DNA of 54,882 bases from Roseburia sp. (GTDB lineage: Bacteria; Bacillota; Clostridia; Lachnospirales; Lachnospiraceae): positions 1 through 54,882 of the forward strand of contig JAMOZS010000012.1 in NCBI GenBank assembly GCA_023667765.1, given 5' to 3'. A program made the position numbers and the translations under genes. Positions 44,199 through 51,481 of the stretch are shown here, piece after piece. The notes beneath the pieces were generated by a model. It had not been told where the DNA came from, did not search any database, and saw only the letters and a program-made list of their open reading frames with translations. How positions within the stretch are numbered: the stretch's first letter is position 1; every line of letters starts with the position of its first letter.

Positions 44199-44378
44199 CT
44201 ACGAAACCGGAAGCGTCGCATCCAGAATCGCCAAGTCCAGCTTTGTGTGCTCAATACAGTTCATTGCGTCAGCGCCATTATAAAACTTATATACCGTATA
44301 TCCGTCATTTTTCAGATAAACCTCAATTAAATCGGCTATCACCTTCTCATCATCCACTACCAAAATATTCTCGCTCAT
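44199..44378 (-). pseudogene. vanR: Truncated vanR-like response regulator
   Basis: A 59-codon frame begins MSENILVVDDEKVIADLIEV and continues YLKNDGYTVYKFYNGADAM, the N-terminus of VanR-type response regulators. It keeps the acidic pair D9-D10 and the phosphoacceptor D53 (LAILDATLP), then hits a TAG where a full regulator would continue through the rest of the receiver and a DNA-binding domain. After the stop another frame stays open for about 20 codons (RRKIVRNFAENLQ...). AAGGAG precedes its ATG, 11 bp after the galK stop. It looks like a deletion remnant of the vanRS genes. Confidence 0.85.
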
Positions 44379-44388
44379 TTTCCGCTCC

Positions 44389-45672
44389 TTACCATACCCG
44401 GACGCCGCCCTCCGGCCTTATCTTGAGGACATGGCAGCTGTTCTCCCCAAATACCGCCTCCATCCTCTCTTTATAATATGGTACCGCCTCATTTTTCACA
44501 AAAGCCTGAATCGTTCCTGCAAAGCCCCCGCCATGTATTCTGCACACGCCGTCCTCCCCCAATATACGCTCCGAAAGAGCCAGCGCCAGCGTTACATTCT
44601 GAGTCTCCACAGCTCTCGGACTATATATATTCTGTAGAAACTTTGCGGAAGAATCCCCGCTTCTCTTAATGACCTCCAAAAAGGCATTATAATCCGAGGC
44701 TCTCAGAGCCGCCGCCGCACGTTCAACCCGCTTATTCTCCTCAAAGAAATGAATCGCCCGCAGCAATGCCCTTTCCGAAACCTTCCCCCGCAGACGGGGG
44801 ATTCCCTGATAGAATTCCTGCTCCGACACCTCCCTCAGAACCTGTTTCCCGAAAAGCTTCGCCACGGCTCCCATCTCCAGGGGTACCGCCGCATAATCCG
44901 GCGTCAAATCCGCATGGGAACCCCCGGTGTCCACAATACACAGACTGATACCTGCCTTCTCAAAGTCACTTTCCACCCGCTCCACAACAGGACGTTCCCT
45001 ATCCTTGAAATCTATATAAACCATACCGCCCACACTACATGCCATCTGATCCATAAGTCCGCAGGGCTTTCCAAAATAGACATTTTCCGCAAATTGACCA
45101 ATCTGTGCAAGCTCCCCGGCAGAAATACGCTGCTCATTATATAAACCGGACAGAATCGTTCCCAGCAGACTTTCAAAGGCGGCGGAGGATGACATTCCCG
45201 AGCCCATCAAAACATCGCTGGTAATATAGGTCGTGAAACCGCCTGTCTGATAGCCTCTGTCTCTGATTCCTGCAATCACTCCCCGAATAAGCGCCGCGGT
45301 CGTATTCCTTTCCTCCTCCCGTACTTTCAGGTCGTCTATCTCCATCTCCACCACCGGGAAATCTCCTGATGCCAACCGCACAAACGGCTCCTCAGACTTA
45401 GCGACTATAGCTATTGCATCCTGATTCACAGAAGCCGCCAACACCATGCCTCCCTGATGGTCCGTGTGATTGCCGCATACCTCGCTCCTTCCGGGAGCAC
45501 TGTATATCTCCGCCTGAGTCTCGTTCGGAAACAGCTGCCGAAACCGCTCCAGAGCTATCCCATATCGTTCCCTCTGCCTCTCTATAGCAGCTTTGTCTAC
45601 ATAAATCGCTCTCATTCTTTCATCTAACCGCCCCTTTTCCAGCTCCTCCTTTATCCATGCGACACGCTTCAC
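44389..45672 (-). CDS. galK: Galactokinase
   Basis: A GHMP kinase phosphorylating galactose at C1 (Leloir pathway), 427 residues. Motifs: SAPGRSEVCGNHTDHQGG (sugar site), LMGSGMSSSAAFESLLG (ATP loop) and IHGGGFAGTIQAF near the C-terminus. The start codon is GTG at 45672, 8 bases from AGGAGG. No galT or galE gene is nearby. The vanR remnant follows directly. Confidence 0.92.
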   Translation of the reverse strand: MKRVAWIKEELEKGRLDERMRAIYVDKAAIERQRERYGIALERFRQLFPNETQAEIYSAPGRSEVCGNHTDHQGGMVLAASVNQDAIAIVAKSEEPFVRLASGDFPVVEMEIDDLKVREEERNTTAALIRGVIAGIRDRGYQTGGFTTYITSDVLMGSGMSSSAAFESLLGTILSGLYNEQRISAGELAQIGQFAENVYFGKPCGLMDQMACSVGGMVYIDFKDRERPVVERVESDFEKAGISLCIVDTGGSHADLTPDYAAVPLEMGAVAKLFGKQVLREVSEQEFYQGIPRLRGKVSERALLRAIHFFEENKRVERAAAALRASDYNAFLEVIKRSGDSSAKFLQNIYSPRAVETQNVTLALALSERILGEDGVCRIHGGGFAGTIQAFVKNEAVPYYKERMEAVFGENSCHVLKIRPEGGVRVW

Positions 45673-45773
45673 CTGTCGAACCTCCTCTCCTGCTTCCCAT
45701 CAAATGCTTCCCGTTTCCCTATCGATTGCCTGTCAAATAAAATCTTCCTCTACGTCATATGGTTTCTCTCTAT

Positions 45774-46838
45774 TCATGGAGTTGCAACACCCTCAACAGC
45801 CTCATTTCGAGGAATAGAATAACAATGTCCAAATTCATCAGTAATAGTGAGACGATTCTCGAATACGGCAAGCCGGATATTGGACGGGATGGAAATCCAC
45901 GCTTCTTCCATTTTACTTATAGGCGGCTTAATGTACTTCATAATATATTTACCCATCTCCCTGCCGGCACGGTTTATAAGCATGTTCCATGCGTCTTCAC
46001 CTATTGCATATCGGCCCCCCTCCTCAACATATTTTGCTTTGAGTCGATTCAAAAGCGGAGAAGGTGTTGAATCAAATACTATCAAAACAGGCGTTAGTCC
46101 AGCCTTTCGAACCTCATATGGAAAACTCATTTCCTCGTCAAATCGTCCTTGTCCACTGGCAGCGATTGTTACACGCAACTTCAATTCATAAGCCTCTCTC
46201 GCTTCCTCAATATAGCAATCGATTTGGCGTCCTTCTTTTGTTGGATTACCATTATCGTCAATACGCTTAACCGGAGAATATCTATGCGGCATCGGCTCAC
46301 CGCCAAGGCAGCTTGCTAAAATCGGCTCAAATAAATAGCCTGTTTCCTGAGCGCTGCGATTGTCCATATCATATATGAGCTTTCTCCAACTCATCCAGGA
46401 GAACAGTAAATCATCCTCGCAATTACCATATTCCAGTAAACACCTCGGCCCTATTTGTTCAGTTAATGGAAATGGTTGCGTTTTTAAGATATTGTAAAAC
46501 TTAAATCTTCTACGCCAAAGCTCCGAGAGATTTTTCAAATAAAGATATATAACATTTTCAGTATTGGTAGTTCCGGAGAGTTGCAAAAAGTTTATCGCTT
46601 CTTCAATCTCTACATCAGGCAGCTCTGCAACCCTTTCCGGTGTGATAGTATAAAAACTCTCCTTTGCAAGTCTGCAAAACGGACTGGAAAACCAATCCGG
46701 CTCATTGTCAAAAATGTCCAGATAAGCAATATGGATAAGCAGGACAACATCTTTTGGCGCAATTTCTACCATAGCAGAACCGACACCATGCTGTGAAAAT
46801 GTTTTGTAAAAAACTCTTTGTTGACGGGTTACAGACAT
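45774..46838 (-). CDS. Type II restriction endonuclease, possibly ApaLI-like
   Basis: A 354-residue protein with a PD-(D/E)xK-type active site: candidate E171 (YLFEPILA), D207 (RQIDCYI) and E218-L-K220 (AYELKLRV). The stretch ELKLRVTIAASGQGR, with VLIVFDSTPSPLLNRLKAKY and AIGEDAWNMLINRAGREMGK, recalls the ApaLI-type endonuclease family (target GTGCAC), but this is from memory. The ATG comes 4 bases after the methyltransferase stop, with GGAGG inside the end of that gene, so the two are tightly coupled. Sequence here reads as more AT-rich than the flanks. Confidence 0.75.
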   Translation of the reverse strand: MSVTRQQRVFYKTFSQHGVGSAMVEIAPKDVVLLIHIAYLDIFDNEPDWFSSPFCRLAKESFYTITPERVAELPDVEIEEAINFLQLSGTTNTENVIYLYLKNLSELWRRRFKFYNILKTQPFPLTEQIGPRCLLEYGNCEDDLLFSWMSWRKLIYDMDNRSAQETGYLFEPILASCLGGEPMPHRYSPVKRIDDNGNPTKEGRQIDCYIEEAREAYELKLRVTIAASGQGRFDEEMSFPYEVRKAGLTPVLIVFDSTPSPLLNRLKAKYVEEGGRYAIGEDAWNMLINRAGREMGKYIMKYIKPPISKMEEAWISIPSNIRLAVFENRLTITDEFGHCYSIPRNEAVEGVATP

Positions 46839-46841
46839 ATC

Positions 46842-48053
46842 CTATACCTCCATCCGCAATTGCTCATATTCATGAATCTGCAATGTTCTTAGCATATTGC
46901 ATGTTCTTTGTAAGGCCGGGCTCTTGGCTGTTGCTTTAGTAACATCAAATTTGGCCAATGACGGGCATTCTTCATTGGGCACATTTTCATCGCACATAAT
47001 AATTTGTTTTGCCATCTGTTCAGCAAATACGGGGGGAATCGCATTGGCGATTTGAAGTATTTTTTGTGCGTCAGTCCCACAAAACAAAAAAGAATCGGGG
47101 AAAGTTTGTACTCTTGCACATTCTCGAATCGTAAGAGTTCTATTCTGCGTAGGATGAACAAATTCTGATGGAGCGGCGCTTGTTATCGTCAGACATGGCT
47201 CATTATATGACAACCGTTTCAATCCGGAAGGCGCACCACCCCTTTTTTCAGAGGGAGTTCCATCACACACTCTTCTCGATGCTCTGCGCTTAAAAGAAGC
47301 ATGCTGCAAATGCTTGGGCAAATCCTTCATGGTTTGCCCAACTTTCAGTGCAGAGATTCGCTCCAGCTTTGTTCCGCTTTCCTCTTTTCGAATATGGTCA
47401 ATTTCAGGAATATCGCACAATTCCAAATCACTTATTGCTTCTCGTAAAGTAAATGATGAGTCTCTATATATTAACCCCGATGCCCTCTCAACAGGCTCAG
47501 GAAAATCAAATTTTTTACCTTCCCGATTGCCAACAATAATTACTCGTTTTCTTCGCTGTGGTACCGAGTATTCTTGCATATACATTTTTTTCAAATTAAC
47601 CGTATAGCCAACACTAATCATTTTCTTTATACATTCAACAACATATGTACCCGCAGCTGTTGTCAATATTCCCTCCACATTTTCCATCATAAACCAACGT
47701 GGATAGAACACTTCGAGTGCCTGTACATAGTTTTGCACCAGCTTGTTGCGAGAATCATCCCCAAAGCGATTCCCCGCTGTTGTAAATCCCTGACATGGCG
47801 GGCCACCAATAATTAAATCCAACTCACCGTGTTGCAATCCTAAACCGTTTCGTAACTGCAAAAAATCACACGACGCCAAATCAACATTGCGACAGATATT
47901 TACGCCAAAATTCATATTATAGGTGGCAATTGCAGACTCAGCATTTTCGAAAGCCGCAAGAATTTCAACCCCCGCATTCCTGAAACCTAATGAGCACCCA
48001 CCCGCCCCTGCAAACAAACTAATTGCCTTCCATATTTTTTTCTTTGTATTCAT
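46842..48053 (-). CDS. DNA cytosine-5 methyltransferase of the RM system
   Basis: A complete 403-residue m5C methyltransferase: motif I LFAGAGGCSLGF (13-24), motif IV GGPPCQGF with the catalytic Cys87, motif VI ENVEG (124-128), motif VIII QRRKRV (166-171), a target-recognition region (about 180-300), and motifs IX-X ending IANAIPPVFAEQMAKQI. It protects host DNA from the partner endonuclease that follows. GGAG stands about 10 bases before the ATG. Its start overlaps the AlkD-like fragment by 35 bp. Confidence 0.93.
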   Translation of the reverse strand: MNTKKKIWKAISLFAGAGGCSLGFRNAGVEILAAFENAESAIATYNMNFGVNICRNVDLASCDFLQLRNGLGLQHGELDLIIGGPPCQGFTTAGNRFGDDSRNKLVQNYVQALEVFYPRWFMMENVEGILTTAAGTYVVECIKKMISVGYTVNLKKMYMQEYSVPQRRKRVIIVGNREGKKFDFPEPVERASGLIYRDSSFTLREAISDLELCDIPEIDHIRKEESGTKLERISALKVGQTMKDLPKHLQHASFKRRASRRVCDGTPSEKRGGAPSGLKRLSYNEPCLTITSAAPSEFVHPTQNRTLTIRECARVQTFPDSFLFCGTDAQKILQIANAIPPVFAEQMAKQIIMCDENVPNEECPSLAKFDVTKATAKSPALQRTCNMLRTLQIHEYEQLRMEV

Positions 48054-48213
48054 CAGCGTTATTCTCCATTATCCTCCGTCCAAATTTCCTCTGCCGTAGC
48101 AACTCTCCAAATGCATGTGTGCAAAAATCATCACAATCTCCCCATCCCTTTACATAATTTTTCAGCCAGCGATAAAAAATATCGTATGTTGATTCGCTAT
48201 ACTGCTTTTTCAT
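48019..48213 (-). pseudogene. AlkD-like DNA alkylation repair fragment
   Basis: A 64-codon frame whose middle, IFYRWLKNYVKGWGDCDDFC followed by THAFGELL, matches my memory of a central segment of AlkD-family HEAT-repeat DNA glycosylases. Full proteins have about 210-240 residues, so both ends are missing. No ribosome site precedes its ATG, which comes 10 bases after the VOC gene stop. It probably marks a gene truncated by the arrival or rearrangement of the restriction-modification genes. A small functional protein is less likely. Confidence 0.5.
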
Positions 48214-48223
48214 TTGCTACTTG

Positions 48224-48664
48224 TCATAGTTCTTCTGTATAGTCGCCTGTAATCTCGATAGGATTTCCATCAGGGTCCATAAATGTAAAATACCAGTATG
48301 GCGAAAAAACATTTATAAACCGAATTTCCGTCATCTGCGTTGCAATTCCTAATTCTTTTATCCTATTGTATTCTGCCTTTAAATCCTCGACGCCTAAGTT
48401 AATAAATACCTTACGGGTATTTATACTATTCGCAATTTCACTTTGATTATCATATATTTCCCAGTATCCGCCTTTGGTTACTACCTCATCAGGGTGTTCA
48501 TTGTCATAATAACCATTCATGAGGCAGAGGTTAAGTCCTTCCGTATGAAACATTGCGAAACGCTTTCCGTTTACAGCGCTTACCTTCCTATCAAATACTT
48601 TTTCATAAAATGAAACAGATTTATCAAAGTCCTTAACAATCAAATAAATAGAACCATATCCCAT
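48224..48664 (-). CDS. VOC (glyoxalase/bleomycin resistance) family protein
   Basis: A 146-residue protein with two beta-alpha-beta-beta-beta units: MGYGSIYLIVKDFDKSVSFY starts the first, and YWYFTFMDPDGNPIEITGDY closes the second. Candidate metal ligands include the Glu in PIEITG. Function across this superfamily varies widely (lyase, dioxygenase, antibiotic binding), so none is assigned. The ATG at 48664 is 7 bases after GGGAGG. Confidence 0.85.
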   Translation of the reverse strand: MGYGSIYLIVKDFDKSVSFYEKVFDRKVSAVNGKRFAMFHTEGLNLCLMNGYYDNEHPDEVVTKGGYWEIYDNQSEIANSINTRKVFINLGVEDLKAEYNRIKELGIATQMTEIRFINVFSPYWYFTFMDPDGNPIEITGDYTEEL

Positions 48665-48929
48665 CGCTATTCCTCCCGTATGCAAACTCGTACTTTGTTG
48701 CCAATGATACTTTATATCATTTTATCGCAATTCTGATTAAAGTATAGCATAAACCGGCTATCTTGCATAGCATTCAAAGCACCCTAAATCAAAAATGCCA
48801 AATGCCAAACTTTTTGACACAGCATATTTTCTTTTTGGCAGAGCTATTATATAATGTCATTATTCCCATAAGCCAAAGCCAAACCATGTACGGGGCACCA
48901 CCCCCCAAAAAACGATTGGAGGAACAAAT

Positions 48930-50081
48930 ATGATTACGAAGGACATTCATTACATAGGAGTCAACGACCATCAGATAGACCTGTTTGAAGGTCAATACAA
49001 GGTAGAAAATGGTATGGCCTACAATTCTTATGTCATTTTGGATGAAAAAATTGCCGTTATGGACACAGTAGACGCGAATTTTAAGGAGGAATGGCTGGGC
49101 AAGCTAAAACACATTCTGGCCGGGCGCAGACCCGATTATTTGATTGTACAGCATATGGAGCCTGACCATTCCGCAGGCATCGCCTCCTTTATGGACGCTT
49201 ATCCTGACGCAGCCATTGTGGCTACCGCCAAGGCCTTTGATATGATGCGCCAGTTCTTCGGAGCAGACCTCGCCCACAATCGGCTGGCCGTAAAGGAGGG
49301 CGATACCCTTTCTCTGGGAGAACATACCCTGCGCTTTGTGATGGCTCCCATGGTACACTGGCCCGAAGTGATGTTTACTTATGATTTATATGACAAAGCG
49401 CTGTTTTCCGCAGACGCCTTCGGCAAATTCGGCGCTCTGGATGTAGAGGAAGACTGGGCCTGTGAAGCCCGCCGTTATTATGTGGGGATTGTGGGCAAAT
49501 ACGGTATACAGGTACAGAATGTACTGAAGAAGGCCGCCGCTCTGGATATTTCTATCATATGCCCTCTGCATGGGCCGGTATTGACAGAAAATCTGGATTA
49601 CTACCTCAATCTTTATCAAATCTGGTCAAGCTACGGCATAGAAAGCGAAGGCGTTATGATAGCCTATACCTCCGTCTATGGCAATACCAAAAAAGCGGTG
49701 GAGCTTCTTGCCGAAAAGTTGCGTCAAAAAGGCTGCCCCAAGGTGGTCATAAACGATTTGGCACGCTGCGATATGGCGGAGGCTGTAGAGGACGCTTTCC
49801 GCTACGGAAAGCTGGTTCTGGCAAGTCCCACCTACAATGCCGAAGTCTTTCCGTTCATGCGGGAATTTCTTGCTAATCTGACGGAACGAGGCTATAAAAA
49901 TCGCCTGATTGGGTTCATAGAAAACGGCTCCTGGGCGCCTGCCGCCGCCAAAACCATGAAAAAGCTGCTGGAGCCTTGTAGGGAACTCACCTATACAGAA
50001 AACACCGTCACAATTCTGTCTGCCCTGAATGAACAAAGCAAGGCGCAAGTGGAGGCCCTGGCCGAAGAGCTGTGTCGATAA
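48930..50081 (+). CDS. Flavodiiron protein (A-type flavoprotein)
   Basis: Reduces oxygen to water, or nitric oxide, protecting anaerobes. The 383-residue protein has a metallo-beta-lactamase-like diiron domain with HMEPDH (H75, E77, D79, H80), His in APMVHWPEVMFTYD, Asp in FSADAFG and His in CPLHGPVL, then a flavodoxin domain from about 250 (IAYTSVYGNTKKAVELLAEK). No rubredoxin domain is fused. GGAGG precedes the ATG by 7 bases. Confidence 0.95.
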   Translation: MITKDIHYIGVNDHQIDLFEGQYKVENGMAYNSYVILDEKIAVMDTVDANFKEEWLGKLKHILAGRRPDYLIVQHMEPDHSAGIASFMDAYPDAAIVATAKAFDMMRQFFGADLAHNRLAVKEGDTLSLGEHTLRFVMAPMVHWPEVMFTYDLYDKALFSADAFGKFGALDVEEDWACEARRYYVGIVGKYGIQVQNVLKKAAALDISIICPLHGPVLTENLDYYLNLYQIWSSYGIESEGVMIAYTSVYGNTKKAVELLAEKLRQKGCPKVVINDLARCDMAEAVEDAFRYGKLVLASPTYNAEVFPFMREFLANLTERGYKNRLIGFIENGSWAPAAAKTMKKLLEPCRELTYTENTVTILSALNEQSKAQVEALAEELCR

Positions 50082-50130
50082 AAAAGCGGGAAGGGGGCTG
50101 TCACAGCCCCCTTTTTATCCTTTGCCTTTT

Positions 50131-50442
50131 TCATCGGTATTTCACCGCCGTACCATAGGCAATTATCTCTGCGGCTCCCTGCATTACAGAGGACGAGGCA
50201 TAACGCACATTAATGACGGCGTCGGCTCCCAACTGCTGAGCCTCATCCACCATACGCTTTACGGCTATCTGGCGGGCGCTGTTTAACATCTCTGTATAAC
50301 TGACGATTTCTCCTCCCACTAAGGTCTTAAAGCTGGCCATGATATCCCGTCCCACATTCTTGGACATCACTACATTTCCCTTTACAATCTCCAATACCTC
50401 GAATTCCTTTCCCGGAATATAATCAATACTTACTAGCTTCAT
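50131..50442 (-). CDS. YbjQ/UPF0145 family protein
   Basis: A 103-residue small soluble protein matching the YbjQ/UPF0145 family (putative heavy-metal-binding, PF01906): SIDYIPGKEFEVLEIVKGNV, then QLGADAVINVRYASSSVMQG and EIIAYGTAVKY. Members form pentamers; the biochemical role is uncertain. The start is the ATG at 50442 after GGAGGAGA; it overlaps the end of the MerR gene by 20 bp, so it is translated with the regulator. Confidence 0.88.
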   Translation of the reverse strand: MKLVSIDYIPGKEFEVLEIVKGNVVMSKNVGRDIMASFKTLVGGEIVSYTEMLNSARQIAVKRMVDEAQQLGADAVINVRYASSSVMQGAAEIIAYGTAVKYR

Positions 50443-51076
50443 GCTCTTCTCCTCCATCTATCTCTTTTATTCTTTCACGCATTACCACAATAACGCCGCC
50501 AATCACAAGAATCGGTATCATCAGCACCACAACCGCAAACCACCAGGGCGGCGCCCCCGACGCCTGACTTTCCTGGGTCAGAGCCCAGAACATAAAGGCC
50601 TCCAGGAACACCATAAAGGCTATAAAGGCCAGTCCGGAACCGATGGAATTTCTCTTTTTCTTTCTGTCAATTTCTGTAAAATCCATAAAGCGCACTCCTT
50701 TCTCCTCCATTTCAAAGGTATGGTTTAAATACTCCTGAGGGTCTATGGTTTCATAGCCCGTTTCCTCATCCAAAAGCAGCCGACACAGCCGTCCTATCTC
50801 CTGCAGATTCTTCTCCTCATGCCCCAGAACAATTAAATGTCGCTCCAGAGCCTCCTTCAGACTCAGCCTCTTCCCCTGAATCAGCCTTATCTCCTCTATG
50901 GGAATGGACAGCTTACGCAGAAGCTTAATCTTTAACAGTGTTTCCACATCCTCCTTCGCATAGTCGCGATAGCCGTTTTCCTTATTGCGCAGGGGCGTAA
51001 GCAATCCCTCCTGTTCATAATAACGGATGTTTTTCTTGGTAATGCCTACTGCCGCCTCGACCTCATTGATTTTCAC
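50423..51076 (-). CDS. MerR-family regulator with two C-terminal membrane helices
   Basis: A 217-residue protein. The N-terminal winged helix covers about 1-70 (MKINEVEAAVGITKKNIRYY, then EQEGLLTPLR and GYRDYAKEDV), followed by the dimerisation helix. Unusually, the C-terminus has two membrane helices (about 145-166 and 176-198) instead of a ligand domain, so it should be a membrane-bound regulator sensing the envelope or a membrane partner. AGGAGG lies upstream of the ATG. A MerR-type promoter lies 127-157 bp upstream, which suggests autoregulation. It overlaps the YbjQ gene. Confidence 0.88.
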   Translation of the reverse strand: MKINEVEAAVGITKKNIRYYEQEGLLTPLRNKENGYRDYAKEDVETLLKIKLLRKLSIPIEEIRLIQGKRLSLKEALERHLIVLGHEEKNLQEIGRLCRLLLDEETGYETIDPQEYLNHTFEMEEKGVRFMDFTEIDRKKKRNSIGSGLAFIAFMVFLEAFMFWALTQESQASGAPPWWFAVVVLMIPILVIGGVIVVMRERIKEIDGGEEHEASKY

Positions 51077-51202
51077 TTTCTTCTCCCTCCTCTCCGCCCG
51101 CCTACAGTATCCATCCTCATACTGCCTAGCCGTTCCTGCAGATGCTACTCCCCGGCAGGAAATATGGCTCCTGTCTCAGATAGTTTTGCTGCTTCTATAT
51201 AT

Positions 51203-51233
51203 AAATTAGACCTTCCACCTTGTGGAAGGTCAA
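51203..51233 (-). promoter_or_regulatory. MerR-type promoter and operator ahead of the merR-ybjQ genes
   Basis: On the minus strand TTGACC (51233-51228) and TAATTT (51208-51203) are 19 bases apart, the stretched spacing of MerR-activated promoters. The spacer is filled by a perfect dyad GACCTTCCAC-CTT-GTGGAAGGTC (51209-51231), much like the CueR/copA operator core. Confidence 0.7.
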
Positions 51234-51286
51234 GTGATTCTTTCAAAAAATCATAGAGCAAATCTCCTGTCAGGCAAAATATCTTC

Positions 51287-51388
51287 CTAATCCTCCATAT
51301 ATTCCCTGTAATCCTCTTCACTGGCGAACAGAATATATTCGCCCTCCACATATCCCATATATCCGCCGGCTGTAGTATATCCTTTCAT
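51287..51388 (-). CDS. Small acidic protein (33 residues)
   Basis: An ATG 7 bases after AAGGAGG opens a 33-codon frame: MKGYTTAGGYMGYVEGEYIL, then FASEEDYREYMED. The strong ribosome site and aromatic, acidic composition with repeated GYxxY elements support a real gene. I have no function for it, though small proteins of this look seem familiar in Lachnospiraceae. A hairpin just upstream can hide its ribosome site (51392-51436). It lies between the MerR gene and the large lipoprotein gene on the same strand. Confidence 0.6.
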   Translation of the reverse strand: MKGYTTAGGYMGYVEGEYILFASEEDYREYMED

Positions 51389-51391
51389 AAA

Positions 51392-51436
51392 ATAACCTCC
51401 TTATCAAAACTGTTCTTTATTCTGATAAGAAGGTAT
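51392..51436 (-). promoter_or_regulatory. Hairpin masking the ribosome binding site of the 33-codon gene
   Basis: On the minus strand ATACCTTCTTATC pairs with GATAAGGAGGTTAT around an 18-base loop: 13 pairs including one G-U, with one bulged base. The right arm contains the AAGGAGG of the small gene. This could act as a thermometer or a protein- or ligand-controlled switch. Confidence 0.5.
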
Positions 51437-51481
51437 CATTTTTTGTGTACAATAAAACTCTCTTAATCGCAGTCCTACAGC

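Noticed and set aside
48789-48995. A 68-codon minus-strand frame upstream of the flavodiiron gene
   Set aside because: It overlaps the start and ribosome site of the flavodiiron gene and has unlikely composition.
51145-51351. A 68-codon minus-strand frame across the MerR-type promoter
   Set aside because: It runs through the operator dyad and out of frame over the better-supported 33-codon gene, and has no ribosome site.
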